The notes under the pieces: model-generated
Databases searched by the model: none
Told to the model about the DNA's origin: nothing
Seen by the model: the letters and a program-made list of their open reading frames with translations, nothing else
Part shown: in pieces, positions 23,801 to 35,099 of the stretch
Numbering within the stretch: the first letter of the stretch is position 1
Layout: every line of letters starts with the position of its first letter
Source of the DNA: Asterella californica
Taxonomy: Eukaryota > Streptophyta > Marchantiopsida > Marchantiales > Aytoniaceae
DNA length: 64,000 nucleotides
Assembly: GCA_036924285.1 (NCBI GenBank)
Contig: JAYKYS010000001.1
Span: forward strand, 41,849,501-41,913,500
Reading direction: 5' to 3'
Made by a program: the position numbers and the translations under genes

Positions 23801-24857
23801 GTTCGACAACAAGGGAGCTGCTTCGGCTTCGACTCCAGGCTACTTAATCTTGTAAAAAGCTCCGATGGTATTAGCTTTCTTGTGTTCGAAGATTTCGGAG
23901 CCTGAACAGATATGATCGTTGTCCCCACCTTCACCTTGTCCCTTGCTCATCTTATCTTCCTGGTGTCGAAGGTATGTTACCTCGCCGAAACTTAAACTTT
24001 AACCTGCTACCTAGGGTAGCGTTTCCACAAAGGTAGGTCTTGAAGCCAGGCTCTCCCGGTAAACTCTCGTCAAGGAGAACAATGGGTTTTGTGGTGTCTC
24101 ATCGTACTCTTTTGTCGGGGAAGTCAGCCCATTGCCTCTTTCACAGGCTTATTCAGTTTGAGTTCAGACATGTTCCAGCTTCGCTGATAGGTCTGCTACC
24201 ATCAAAACATACAACTTGGGCACCTACTTTGTCCAAGTTTTCACGTGTTTAAACGGGTCTATCCTGCACCCACTGTGGATGCTAATTGCTCGAGTTGCCA
24301 TCTCCACTTGAGCTTCGCTATGACCTTTCGGTCTTCCAAAGTTTACCAAATTCCTAAGCAGTACTAAGGAATAGGGAAGTCAGCCATGACCAGAACCTAG
24401 TAACTTTTCTGCAGTAGAAGTTGGTTGTGTTCTTCGGGGCATCAAGATTATGAAGTGCGTGCTGGCTGCTATGTACTGCCACGGACCGCTCAGCCTGGTA
24501 GCTGAGTACCGTTTTCTGTAGTAGCTCCAAAGTACTCCGTAACAGTTGAGCTGAAAAGTGCGGAGGTTAGGCTGAAGGCAGTTCGGGATTTGAGCTGCCA
24601 AGCGTAACTTCGGTTTCTTCCATCTTTGCAGAAGCCGGAGGTAAAGAAGAATGAGTTATGGCGGTTCGAAGCGAATCCAAATGTTTGTAAGAAGGACTCT
24701 GAAACTGTACTTGTGTGCGAAATTTTGGCAGGTCAATACGAGGATCCATGAGGTAGATGGACGTTCTGAGGTGATACTCGAAGAATTTGAAGCAAGTCCT
24801 GATGGCATAATAGAGTCCTACTTAGCTCATTTGGAAGAGTGGATACGGCGGTGTTAA
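11844..24857 (+). CDS. DPP3: Dipeptidyl peptidase III (M49 zinc metallopeptidase), multi-exon
   Basis: Cytosolic exopeptidase that removes N-terminal dipeptides. Exons read with GT-AG borders and matching phases: 11844-12140, 13531-13678, 13858-13946, 14224-14293, 14483-14568, 14725-14868, 17932-18053, 19117-19215, 20466-20538, 20700-20819, 20936-21004, 21519-21674, 21898-22041, 22210-22278, 22461-22532, 22727-22978, 23218-23298, 24732-24857. Together they give about 738 residues, against 737 in human. The zinc motif HELFGH is at 21597-21614 (about residue 466) and the third ligand motif EECRAE at 21991-22008, 57 residues later as in human. Other landmarks are [31 protein letters not shown] and [11 protein letters not shown]. 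Compared with animal DPP III, about 23 residues are missing between the exons ending 21004 and starting 21519, so one small exon is probably unplaced. The N-terminus adds about 50 polar residues and no Nudix domain. The chosen ATG is the first in the exon. Confidence 0.93.
12304..12620 (-). repeat. Repeat family A copy (inverted) in DPP III intron 1
   Basis: Read on the minus strand this stretch matches the family A copy at 23.58-23.77 kb on the plus strand. Both contain 'accttccaagtttcagcc' and a shared translated phrase, L-P-S-F-S-x-E-G, preceded by R-R-L-T-V. A further partial copy lies at 13010-13085. This is probably debris of a transposon with coding content that I cannot name. Confidence 0.6.
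15600..17710. repeat. Tandem array of composite repeat family B in DPP III intron
   Basis: Within the intron between exons 14725-14868 and 17932-18053, three imperfect units follow one another. The phrase 'taccactctt' to 'ttgtactt(g/a)ca' recurs near 16219, 16813 and 17580, giving periods of roughly 590 and 765 bp. Each unit has the same order of blocks: the 'ccatcttggaaat' block, the 'gtgcgggcgaagt' to 'cccgtgta' block, the 'cctactcatct' to 'tgggtgc(t/c)gatga' block and the 'cacctactc' block. Isolated parts occur at 12.65-12.78, 13.09-13.33 and 14.89-14.98 kb and at 2.6-4.7 kb. No coding domain is visible. Confidence 0.75.
18350..18518. repeat. Two-copy tandem duplication, 83 bp, nearly identical
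   Basis: Units start at 18350 and 18433 and differ at only about one position in the region I compared ('attttgatat' versus 'atttttatat'). Near identity implies a recent duplication. It lies inside a DPP III intron, about 300 bp after the exon ending at 18053. Confidence 0.9.
18899..18942. repeat. Perfect 19-bp inverted repeat, 6-nt loop
   Basis: gtgatccacatattacaag (18899-18917) is followed by atctga and then its exact reverse complement (18924-18942). It lies in a DPP III intron upstream of the exon at 19117. In a transcript it would form a strong hairpin. Confidence 0.9.
20054..20400. repeat. Three-copy tandem repeat, ~97-123 bp, in DPP III intron
   Basis: Copies begin near 20054, 20151 and 20277. 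Each carries 'gataagatatgagaagaaaa', 'cgatgtagata(c/t)cttcc' and 'gcagatgtcagcgact'. Copies two and three share an extension ('cttctaagaag') that copy one lacks. The array ends about 65 bp before the exon at 20466 and includes many AG dinucleotides, so it may affect acceptor choice. Confidence 0.85.
23450..24330 (+). repeat. Repeat family A copy in DPP III intron
   Basis: Two blocks match other places in the window. 23579-23770 matches 12.3-12.6 kb (inverted) and 44.9-45.0 kb. 24040-24330 matches 45.0-45.34 kb through phrases such as 'taaactctcgtcaaggaga', 'gggttttgtg' and 'gagtgcagacatgttc'-like text. Translated peptides are partly conserved between copies, so the ancestor may have been coding. 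I do not recognise the protein. Confidence 0.6.
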
Positions 24858-25640
24858 GTCTTCTCTCAGAGACTTACCTTTTCAAGTTTTTTGGACCGAC
24901 GGCCCCTTTGGATTCAAAAGTTATGTACTTCGTTTCTCTCGTGAGGCGCATTTTGTAAGAGAGGACGTACGAAAGCGGAAAGGGACCACAATTTTGAAAT
25001 TGCTGTTCGCTTTGATCAGCTCTGTGTAGGTCAGAACTGTATATCCTTACGGTACGTAATTTTCGCGACCGCTTCCCTGTCACCGTCAGAGGACTCGGTG
25101 CACGACGAAGGCATGAACCATAAAGACACAGTACAGCGGGCTCGGAGTGCGAGTCAGTTTGGTGTGTCTCGCTGCATCGGGTAAGTTTTCTGTGTATTCC
25201 GGTCTTCATCATCTTTGCCTCAAGCGGAAGTTAGTAAGGTGACAGGCAAACTGTGAAGCTCAATTTGAAGTGAGGTTGGCGGGAGCTAGAGACTGTTATG
25301 TTGGATAGTAGAGATAGTCGACCCCATGTATGGGTTTGTCATATGAATGAACGGTACAGGTGCGAAATTCGTGTGGCAAGCTCGAGCATGGACCTATGGG
25401 TTTACGAAAATTTGTCTTCTGTATATGCTTGAATTCTGAACTCTTAACACCAGAAAAGGTTTTTGAGTTCCGTTGCGGTTGAAGTGATGAGATCGTTCAG
25501 ATCTAACTACTTTTTAGGTACATCCCATGGCCGTCTTCTTGTCGTTGTTCACCCATGGCATTCTTCGTGGATGTTTCTTGGCGCCACGTCTGACTTATCT
25601 ATCAGTCCTTCCTGCCAAGCACGGGAATACAAACATTCAA
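24858..25640. other. DPP III 3' flank, no further gene seen
   Basis: The stop codon of DPP III ends at 24857. Downstream I see no recognisable coding region or RNA gene. A run of antisense open frame at 24874-25212 has no identifiable domain. Confidence 0.4.
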
Positions 25641-27891
25641 AGACTTGAGTGAAATTTCAATAAGAGATCACCATGATCATATTGCTGGAGGCGAAAATGA
25701 CGAGCAATGCGAACAGGACAGAGCACACGGTGATGCTTTATGAATGCAATGAATTTATAACGATCGAATCCACAATGGAAGACAACTTGAAATTACTCTG
25801 ACTATTTGTCTATTGTCTCTTATCGATCAATGTGTGGTGACAAAGTAAAGATAAAACTGAAGCAGTGAATGAGAGAGGAGCTGAGTTTCATGCGACTAAG
25901 CACAATGTATCATGGAATTACCGGTGTTTGAAGTGAGACCCTCATCGCATCTTGAGTGGGTAGAACATAAGGATAAGGAGAGTGTCTTAGACGTTGAGTG
26001 TAGTTGCACTTTCTGTCTCTCGCAAGGAGTAACCTAGACACTGAAAATTGTGATTCATAGTGTAAATTTGTACAAAATTACATATAGGCATAATTCTTAC
26101 TCATTACTTATGTCCACTAGAAACTGTTTCTTCATAGTTCCATCTGGTCTTGGAACTATCTGCTGTGCAAGTTGACATTGTCAAGTTTTCTATACGTTGT
26201 CATGTCGACTTGCCCGTGATTAAAACGTTGGAAGTAAAAGTGTTTCAGTTTGTTGAGTATGCATATCTGAGGAAATTTGTGATTCTTTGTAAAGCTCGTC
26301 GTTAATAACAATAAGATACTCGCCACGACGAGTTTATTTTTACACATATTTCAAAAAGTATGGGAAATAAAAACAAAAAGTAATCTTCTCCTAAAACATT
26401 AAAGATTTGTCCAAGAGTAACAGGAACTTGAGGGTGACTCTAGAATTTCAAGAACTTACTTAACATACATTTGTGCATTTGGATCGGTGTAAATTCCACT
26501 AGAGGTCTCAGGAGCTTAATTATATTTTGATAGAAAATATGAACCCAATTATATGTGTACCATAAGTATGAATTATCCGAATTTAGACAGATCGTCACAT
26601 CTGATAAAATTTTACATATCTTGTTTGAATAAGCATCCCCAACGCGAAACGGCCAAGTTAAAGATGTTCGGGAAAACATGAATGGCTGCTGCATTTTTAG
26701 CCAAAGGTTTTAAAAACCTGCTAGCCAGACGGCGGGACTTTCGCCTACATCTAGTAATCTTTTATCTCGCGAACGTACGTCATTTTGCTTAGGTTATACG
26801 AAAGACGTAGCGAGGTCACTTATCATCGATGATGCGTTGTCTTTTTTCTGGCCAACGTTAGCGAATGTGCGTGATTTCGCTTAGGTTCTGTGTAGCACCG
26901 CCGCTTATCTTCGCTGCTGCATTGCTTTTGCCTTTCAACTTCATTGCCTTCATCGTTGCGACCTCGCTTCTCCTGACTACGTGATTTCACTTCGCGTTGA
27001 GGCCTTGTTTTTTGCAGTCGTTCGAGTGTGAGGACATCGGGACGGTTCTCGATGTTGCTTCATGACAGCCATCGGATGCATGTTTAAAGTCCGTTTTTGC
27101 TATTACGTTTAGGTTGCCGCTGTCGATGCTGCATCATGCTTGTGCTGTCTCGGTTGGAAAACAGGAGCGGGACTACTTTCGTCGTCAGATGCTGGTTTTG
27201 TTGCCGATGCTGGGAGCGGGAGCTTTCACTTATATTTGATATCCCTCACTATCCCCTACGGCTGTACGCAGCAGAAGTTGCACAGCGCATCACGGAGTTA
27301 TTACCGTTGAGATCGTCCACCTCTCTACTGCCCGGGTAGTATATGTATATACGACGTTGGCAATGTATGTATATCTCTATTGTCGTCTTCAAAAACTAGA
27401 TACAGGACTGTGGCAGACTACAACAGCCCCTACGATTGCTTTACAAAAACTATTGTCTATGAGGCGGTAAGCTATGTACATAGAAAGGCATCCACCTCTG
27501 TTTACCGCTGCAGTTCGCTGCCCTGCTGATACTAAACACAGACCTCAGAGCCCTTACGGCTGCTGTTCAATATGTGCTGTAGTAGATAGAGTGTTTCTAT
27601 TTTCTATGAGACGGTAAGGTATGTTTAAAGAGTTGCACCTCAACTTGACCGTTGTTGAAACACGCTTTTATTCCGCGTGAACGCGATTGACAATAAAGCA
27701 GATTTTCAGCAGACTGCTATACTTGTAATGGATCGTCTGTTTAAACACTTCGACCTCTGTCTGTTTCAACTTCACCGTTGTTGTTCGTTGCACTGCATAT
27801 ATGAAACATCTTTCGATTTTCGTGAGAGCGCGGCAATAAAGCAGTAACAGCAATTCGTAAACTGCTAAGATTTTCAGTAGAGTCGTCGAAA

Positions 27892-28125
27892 ATGGACCCA
27901 CTTTACTTCACTGCGGGTGAAGTGAAAAAAATAATACGAGCAGACGAGGACCTGTCAGGAATGGAACCGAGAAAACAGCGCACCGTCGAGAACTTTTTTT
28001 CTCGCTTTGGAGCAGAGGAACAGTTAAAATACAGAAACAACCATAGAAGAAGAGAGGAGAAAAAATTATGGACCAGAAGAACGCACGAAGAAAATCTTCC
28101 TGGGCTAAGCTGGCCCGGTAAATAA
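27892..28125 (+). CDS. Small ORF of unknown function (77 codons)
   Basis: This frame begins MDPLYFTAGEVKK and is rich in Arg, Lys and Glu. It follows a GC-richer stretch with repeated 'tctatgag(g/a)cggtaag' phrases (27457 and 27603) that may be a promoter or LTR fragment. I recognise no family. It might be the first part of a transposon ORF, or chance; confidence that it is expressed is low. Confidence 0.2.
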   Translation: MDPLYFTAGEVKKIIRADEDLSGMEPRKQRTVENFFSRFGAEEQLKYRNNHRRREEKKLWTRRTHEENLPGLSWPGK

Positions 28126-28173
28126 TCTGCCCCGACCTATTTCACGAATCCCTAGCGGAAGAGGTGAATAAGC

Positions 28174-28575
28174 ATGCATGAGAAAACAAGAACATCATCA
28201 ATGTATGAAGATAAAGACGTTAAATTGAATAATATGAAAAAACCAAGTTCAAACATGTATTGTACAGAAGACAAGAGAAAAGTAAGACAAAAATATTTTC
28301 CGAAGAGAGAAGACTATTATCAATCACTTAGTTTCTTGAGAACATTGAGAGAGTTAATATTATTAATATTCTTTGTAAACATATGTCTTGTACGAGTTAT
28401 ATTGAGACATACGTTCATGGGTCGCTCAGAGTCATATTTTGTAGAAATTAGCTTGAGCAAGAAAAATCATACACTGATCCGTTGGATAACTTTAAACACA
28501 TGGACATCAAACACAACTGAAAAAAATTTCAATAATCATTTTTTGAGCAAGTTCAACTACAAAGGAAGCTCGTGA
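28174..28575 (+). CDS. Hypothetical ORF, 133 codons, no recognised domain
   Basis: This basic, AT-rich frame has a hydrophobic stretch near residues 58-75 (LILLIFFVNICLVRVIL-like), which could be one membrane segment. It starts 48 bp after the small ORF at 27892-28125 ends. I cannot assign a family, and the base composition matches surrounding non-coding DNA, so it may be spurious. Confidence 0.2.
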   Translation: MHEKTRTSSMYEDKDVKLNNMKKPSSNMYCTEDKRKVRQKYFPKREDYYQSLSFLRTLRELILLIFFVNICLVRVILRHTFMGRSESYFVEISLSKKNHTLIRWITLNTWTSNTTEKNFNNHFLSKFNYKGSS

Positions 28576-31500
28576 AGTTCATGGAGTGATAAGATAAGAA
28601 CTAAAACCAAACAGTGGGACATGCTAAACTAGAGTCATGATTCATGTACAATGAAACTAAGACTCTGAAGAGGCATTGTCAGTGCATTCAATACTCCTCG
28701 AAATTTCATCATTTGACAATCTCGTGTTCATCTTGATCTTCAATGATATCTTCATCTTCTTTCTCGTCTTCTTCTTCTCCATGATCATCTATAGGTCGAA
28801 CATATGCTTCTATCTCTTGTTCTAGTTGGAACGACTGATTCTCTATCTAGACTGTGGTTGTCTTATGCAGTCGGTTACTCGTGGTCAGAATAAAATCAAA
28901 AGCTAAAATTCACACTTTAGAAATAACTCTTGCTTGTAGAGTGCAGGTCTTCCTCTTCTATCACGAACCTTACATCTCTCTAGATAGTACCTTTCGATCT
29001 AAAGATCAACCGACTCAGTAGCATACCATTAGATTTCTATCTTGCAAGGTTAGTCACTCTCATCACGAGACAAAACTCGTAACACCTTACACACTCATCA
29101 GGACTTGTCGTCCTTCGCAAAGATCGCAAGTAATTGATTCTCATCTAAATCTTTAACATCACCAATCTTGTACAGACGATCATATATAATACTTCATGGT
29201 CTAGCTTGTCGTGTACTTGTATACAATGATCTTCTTTCATCAAACATTTCGTTACTCCAGCTCATCAATAGTTATCACTACATTCGAGACAATTGTATAT
29301 GTATTATAAACATCGTATGAAGGAATTAAAGGTCAGATCAAGAATGTAGACCATGAAAATGGATGCCCATATAATATTTGTCTGGTCACTTCTTCTTGGT
29401 TGTAGAACCAATGATTACATCATGTTTTCTTAGTCTCATCCAAATACATGTACATATATTTTGAATATCTCGTTTGATGCTGAGTATGTTTTGTAATACA
29501 TTATATCTACTTTCTTCTCTCTCCACTGACTTGCCAATATAGTTTAAGCATGTTTTGCTTTTGAGTAAGACTTCAACGGTAGCATATGCAATGTATGCAT
29601 TTCTAGTCCGTTGGAGAAAATTTCTACTTGCCGCGTTCTGATTATCTTAATTAACTCATTCTATCGGGATCCAGTTGGCATCAGTCTAGAATTTCTTACA
29701 ACATATCTCAACCTCCCCACACTCGTCTTGTTTTATTTTGAATTGTTGATTGTAAGTAATATCATGAAGAGGCCGAACTAACGCTTGAAGTTGTGAGTTT
29801 CTTCAAGAAGAGTAACATGAGCTCGCGGAGTGTATGTTTGTCTGATGACATCAATGAGTTATGGTAAGATAAAAGCGTTCTTTGACTAGAGTGCTACGGA
29901 GAATCTACCAAATATTTGATCAACATGATAATGAGTATACCATACCGTGAGAAATCCACTTTTAGTTTCTTGAAAATGTGTTTATCTAGTAACATAGCAA
30001 GATAAGCAAAAAAAATATTGTTTTTGTTTTCTTTTATTGTGTTACTTAGCTATAAGAATAAAATATAGAATAGAGATAGTCAATTTCAAATCAAACTTAA
30101 TATTGTTATAGGTAAGGAAGACCCTAGTTTGGAATGTCCCATTAAAGATTAATGCACCGACAAGATGAACTTCTAACATGGAGGAACCGTCAACAACTTT
30201 CAAAACTTTAGAGAAATGCGAAATGCATGTCTTCGTCTGATCCATTTCATCTATGAAACAGTGCACGTAATCCATGGGTGAAGATAGAGCTTTCTATTTC
30301 TTTGTTGCGCTAGTACCACGTTCGTCGGCTTGTTGGCAGCGAGGAGTCTTTGAATCATTATGACAAACTCTATAAAACATAAAGTATGAACGAGTCAGAG
30401 AAGATCTCGACACGTTGTGCATCCATGGACCTCATGGACATGTCATGTAAACATATATATACTTGAGAGTAACACTATGCAATAATCAAGATTATATTTC
30501 AAAAAGAAATAAAAATTTGTCATGTTTTACTGGCCCTGCATGTGATCGATCTCGTGGATTTTTCATTTGCTCACAGAAGTCACTGCTTGAGAATCTATTG
30601 TGTCTTGGAATTCTCTCCAACGGATAGTATTGACCCCAATATCATGTTCAACGAGGAAAAATATCGTATCATTCAATCCTCGTCAACCGAGTAGTCTTGT
30701 CTATCTTGTAGTAATCATAAATCTCATTTTTTGACAAATTTTGGAGAAGATGATGACTAGTTGCATTAAGCTGTCTCTCAAAATACCACAAGAAAAATAA
30801 GTCCAACCATTCTTGTAACAAAAAAGCTTCTGCACTCTTCTACAATATGTAATTGTGTTTGGAGGCTAGATGACGATTGGGATCGCTCTAGATCTAAGAA
30901 GACGATCATTACCTACACAAAAATTAATCTTGAAAGCTTTACGTCATACATCATTTCCACTATAAAGAGTATACACTCTCTAGTTTGCAGAGAGTTGCGC
31001 TTTCTGAACATCGAGGATCAAGGAAAACATATCTTTCATTTTGTTTCAAACAGAAATAACATTCACGTTCTATCTTTAGATGATCAAAATTATTGTTCCA
31101 CAAGCATAATTTTTTACAACAACAATTCCTCTCATCTCTCCTTATAAATCAAGATGAATTTTATAGTGGATGAATTTTTCATCAATTTCTCTAGGGGGTG
31201 ACATTTGGATGATTGACCTAAACTTCTCTGAAAAATGAATTGCCCCGTAAAGTTTCTTTGAAGCGTTGCATCTCTTGATCTCTAATGAGCCACATGTCCA
31301 TTGTGAATCTCTTGAGTGACGTGTCTCTTCGTCTTCGAAAGACACTCCATCGACAAGATTTTCAATTCTATCTCTTGGAAGTATAAAGGATTCATTTGAT
31401 GCAAGTGAACGAGACAACGATTTCTCATAATTGTTGTACTTATCTCTTGTAGACAAAATCTTTTGTGCAACTAATGAAGGAGTTTCATGACACCTTGTGG

Positions 31501-31649
31501 GCTAAACATCGAGAGATTTGGACTACTTACATAATGTTGAAGGAGAGATACTGATGAAAAGATCTGTATCAAGATGTGATGAATAATGTCAGTTCGTGTT
31601 TGCATCGAATATGCGATATAAGGATGATCTTGTGTCAATTTACCCGTCA

Positions 31650-32640
31650 TGCATTCACTTTCAATGGGTTCTCGACTTGGTGATAATGCTTCCGGGATTA
31701 TGAGGTATGCGATATTTTGTTTTGACTCGTGAGGACCTCTCCAACTTTGTAGAAGTGCGAGCACTAAGGACGAAGACTACAGAAGATATATGTAGGTTTG
31801 TACTTGAAGACATTACTTTTAGATATGGATCTATAAAGAGACTACGGACAGACAGAGAAGAATTACGTGATGCAGAAGCGAAGGAGTTTTTTTGCTCGAT
31901 ATGGTGTGAAGCTCAAGCTTACTACTACGATGAACCATAAGGAATTATCAAGAGCGGATGTGGACATCCATCAATTGTTCAAGCTTTGGTGAAGGCAGGT
32001 GACGGTAGACATAGAGAGTGGTCTAAGTTACTCTCTTTGCTTTATGGGCTGACAAGACGACTCATTATACTACGTATTGGGTACATGCTTGTTGAATTAA
32101 TGTTGGGACAGAAGCCGATGATGTCAGCAGAAGAAGACTTTTCTACTTGGACTACCTTGTCATGGAAAGACAATATAGATCTCGTACAGCTTCTCTCACT
32201 ACGCATCAGACAGTCAGAACGCAGAGAAGAACGCTTTTGTTGTGCTTGCAAAAGCACAACAAAAGTTGAAAACGGCTCGACTTGAAAATAAAAAAAAGTT
32301 TGACAAGACCCATAGACTTCGTCGGAAACTAATACAAGTTGAGGACTAGGTGTTGATATACGATAGTACACATGAGAACCATCACTCTACGGTTCAAAAA
32401 TTTTCTAGGTGATGGTTTGGTCCATACATTGTCTCAGATGTGCATCAGAATGCTACTTATTTCTTACAAGAGCTAGATGATACGTCTTTAAGACTTTTTG
32501 TTGCAAGGAAACGAGTGAAGTTGTTAAAAAAGAAAGGAGGAACAGTGGAGCTAACCGAGTTCTTAAGGTCAGAATAGACCACAAGTGCAAATGAGGACCT
32601 TTTGTCTGAGGCAATTGAGGAGAACGAAGACGACTTGTAG
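31650..32640 (+). pseudogene. Ty3/gypsy integrase C-terminal half, decayed
   Basis: This plus-strand frame gives F-V-L-T-R-E-D-L-S-N-F-V-E, then TKTTE, a 'RYGSIKRLRTDRE' stretch corresponding to the second catalytic Asp region, 'GHPSIVQALVKA', 'LMLGQKP', 'IRQSERR' and further on 'WFGPYIV' with 'RKRVKLLKKK'. These match the order in integrase core plus GPY/F-type C-terminal region of gypsy elements common in plants and fungi. Several stops and shifts interrupt it. The coding end is near 32636. Reverse transcriptase and protease are not recognisable upstream, so the element is 5' truncated or too decayed. Confidence 0.75.
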
Positions 32641-32698
32641 AATAACGAGGATCATTGACGGATTGACACATGCCAGAGGATGTGCAGGTTTGAAGGGG

Positions 32699-33870
32699 GT
32701 GAATATCGTATTGCACGAGAGTCTGTATAGTGAAAGTTAGTAACAGAAGGATTTTTCTTTCATTGTGTACGTAGTTGTAAGAGAACCTGCCCAAAGCTTG
32801 TTAAGCTGGCCAGGTGCTAAGCTAGGGCCAAGCTAGACAAGCTGCCCCTTAGCTTATATTCCAAAGAATGACTAAAAAGCCACAAAGGTACAAGGTGAGC
32901 TCTTCTTGATTAGAGTAGGCACGTGTTTTCATTTATGCGGAATAAAGTTATATGTAGATATTTGCATCATTTCTAGATTAAGAAAGTGACAAAAGAGAAA
33001 ACTCTATCATTTTTCGCTGGTGACTCAAATTTATTATATGATGACATCATTGCATAGGTGCTCTTGAGTAGTATAGTTTTGGTTCTTTTGTTACTAGAAA
33101 CAGAGATGTATAGTGAAAATAACACCCAAAAAACTAGCAAAAGAGATAAAAGTGAGTTTGTAGGCTTATGTATAAGATTATTCACTTTATTAAACGAAAA
33201 TAGAAGCCACATCAGTGGAATGGGCGCCCACCTAGGAAGAAGAGGTCTTTTGATCAAATCCTCTTGGCTCATATTTCTTATCTCATCATGTTGGCCTCTT
33301 GGATGAGAGTCTATGTTGAATGTGTGACTACGTAAGACATATCTAAGGGAAGGGGATTAGTATCCTCCTTAAATGTGGGCTTCCTTGCCTAAGGCTTCGG
33401 GATTATGAGTTGAGAGATACCTGATATAACTATGGGAGGGTTGTAAGTCATGTGGGGTGATCCTGTAGCTGTGGCCAAGGTTCTAAAATCGTGGCTTGGC
33501 TCATAATCTGAGTTGCATCAAGATGACATCAAGGGTTGAGAAATTTTTATTTAACAATAGGTTAGCTTAGCTAAGGGGCTGTTTGATAAGGGAGTGTGCG
33601 TATAAGGACATAAAGACCTCAGCTTAGCTAGGGAGCTGCTTAGCATGTGGCTTGAGTTTTAGATAAATCGACGTGCGGCAGTAATTTGGAGGACATTACA
33701 GAAAACTGAATAGAGAGAGAAGGAGGCGCGCGTAGGAAAGAGAGGAGAAGATTTTGATCATGATGACCTTGATGATGAAATTTGAGACGTGAATAAAGTT
33801 TCTTAGTCTTGAAAGTTATTTTTCACAGATTTGGATGTCTGATTAACCTTGGTGGATACAAAAGATCGTA
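32699..33870 (+). repeat. Probable LTR (or LTR plus leader) between integrase and gag
   Basis: A purine-rich run 'gaagggggtg' at about 32691-32700 directly follows the integrase end, where a polypurine tract is expected; the following bases start 'tgaatatcg'. About 1.2 kb later a gag frame starts. The interval has no coding domain and contains recurrent 'agcttagcta' phrases. The exact LTR borders are not determined because no second copy lies in the window. Confidence 0.35.
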
Positions 33871-33879
33871 TTTGAGTTC

Positions 33880-35093
33880 TCATCATTGACATCGATCTGT
33901 TTTCTTTTGATCGCTCTGAGATTCGTGAGCGTGTGAAAGAGCTCAAGCAGTAACAAGGACAGAGTTGGGAGAGCTTTATGTGTGTCTTGAAGGAGGAGTA
34001 CTACACGGAAGATTCAGAGAGGGTGACCAAGAGAACATTCTTCGAGTGGGTGGTTAAGCCCAACAAAGGTTTGTCTGTAAATGAATTGTTAAGAGAGTTT
34101 GATCGTCAGTATGCTCAGCTTTCTAAGACAGATAAACTTACACTAGAGGTGGAGAAGATAGAGCTTTTCCTACAAGCAGCGGACGTGACTATTTAGGAGA
34201 AGCTTGAGTTGTTGTTGGAAGACAAGAGTGAGAAGAGATGATTGAAGACGGACTGGAAGGAAGTTGGAGAAGATGTCTCTTTGCTGATCAAGAGATAGAG
34301 AAGAAGGGACAAGATGGTGGTAAGTGAAGCGACACCTTTGATAATTCTTGTGAAGTTGCCTACTAAGCACGCCTTGGTAATTGCTAAAGAGGAAGACTCA
34401 CCGCTTGATTAGTTGATCAAGGGTATGAAAGAGCTTAAGCTTAAGCTCACTAGGTTAGAAGAGAAGGAATAGAATGTACAGCTTGCTATGCAGAGAGCTG
34501 AGATGAGAAAAGATTTTGTTCATCGTTGTATATGGTGCGATAGCCTATACCATGTAAGAAGAGACTGTGGAGAGTTTACAGATGCGTTGAGGAAGGATCT
34601 TATCTTCTTCAAAGATGGTAAGATCCATTTGAGAGAGACTGGGATGATGCTGGGAACCAACTTTGGCAAGGGTGGTATGAAAAGACTTGTAAATGAAATA
34701 TTTGCATCACATGATGTTTCTCTTGTATATGCTGCTACTTGTGGAGTGAAAGTGAAAATGGAGAGAGAAATAGATACTACTGAGTTGTGGTCTAATGTAG
34801 TGAGATCCGTAGCTAGAATAGAGCTAAACAATGATGTGCTACAGAGGGTTGACAACTCAATTCGAGAAGCTACAAGATGGGATGACCATGTAGATACTAT
34901 GTCAATGCATGCCTATGTTGCACGGAGTCATCATGAGACTGTGCTAGAAGAAAAATGCAGGAAGGAGGATGCAGGTGAAGCTTCTACAGCCAAACGGTTT
35001 GTCACGAGGAGCATGTTATATTTCCAAGCATACAAACCTGCTTTGAATTCAGAGAAAAAATTAATTTGTGACACTAATAGCCCCTTAGTGTAA
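33880..35093 (+). pseudogene. Ty3/gypsy gag with zinc knuckle, decayed
   Basis: The frame reads 'FDRSEIRERVKELK', 'SWESF' and 'ANKGL'-like text, then 'ELLREFDRQYAQLS' and 'ELFLQAAD', typical of a plant gypsy gag core. The last part (34488-35093, 201 codons open) contains a CCHC-like knuckle C-I-W-C-D-S-x-x-H-x-x-x-D-C followed by 'DGKIHLRETG' and 'NFGKGGMKRL', a signature I associate with this gag family. At least five in-frame stops lie upstream of 34488. It ends at a TAA at 35091-35093 with no protease or polymerase after it. Confidence 0.75.
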
Positions 35094-35099
35094 TGTTAA

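Noticed and set aside
24651..24731. Upstream extension of the last DPP III exon
   Set aside because: The frame is open to the left of 24732 but has no resemblance to DPP III, and an AG acceptor at 24730-24731 joins in phase to the exon ending 23298.
30042..30275. hAT-like transposase fragment on the minus strand
   Set aside because: A 'LKVVDG' phrase recalled hAT proteins, but no zinc finger, dimerisation region or other hAT motif could be found around it.
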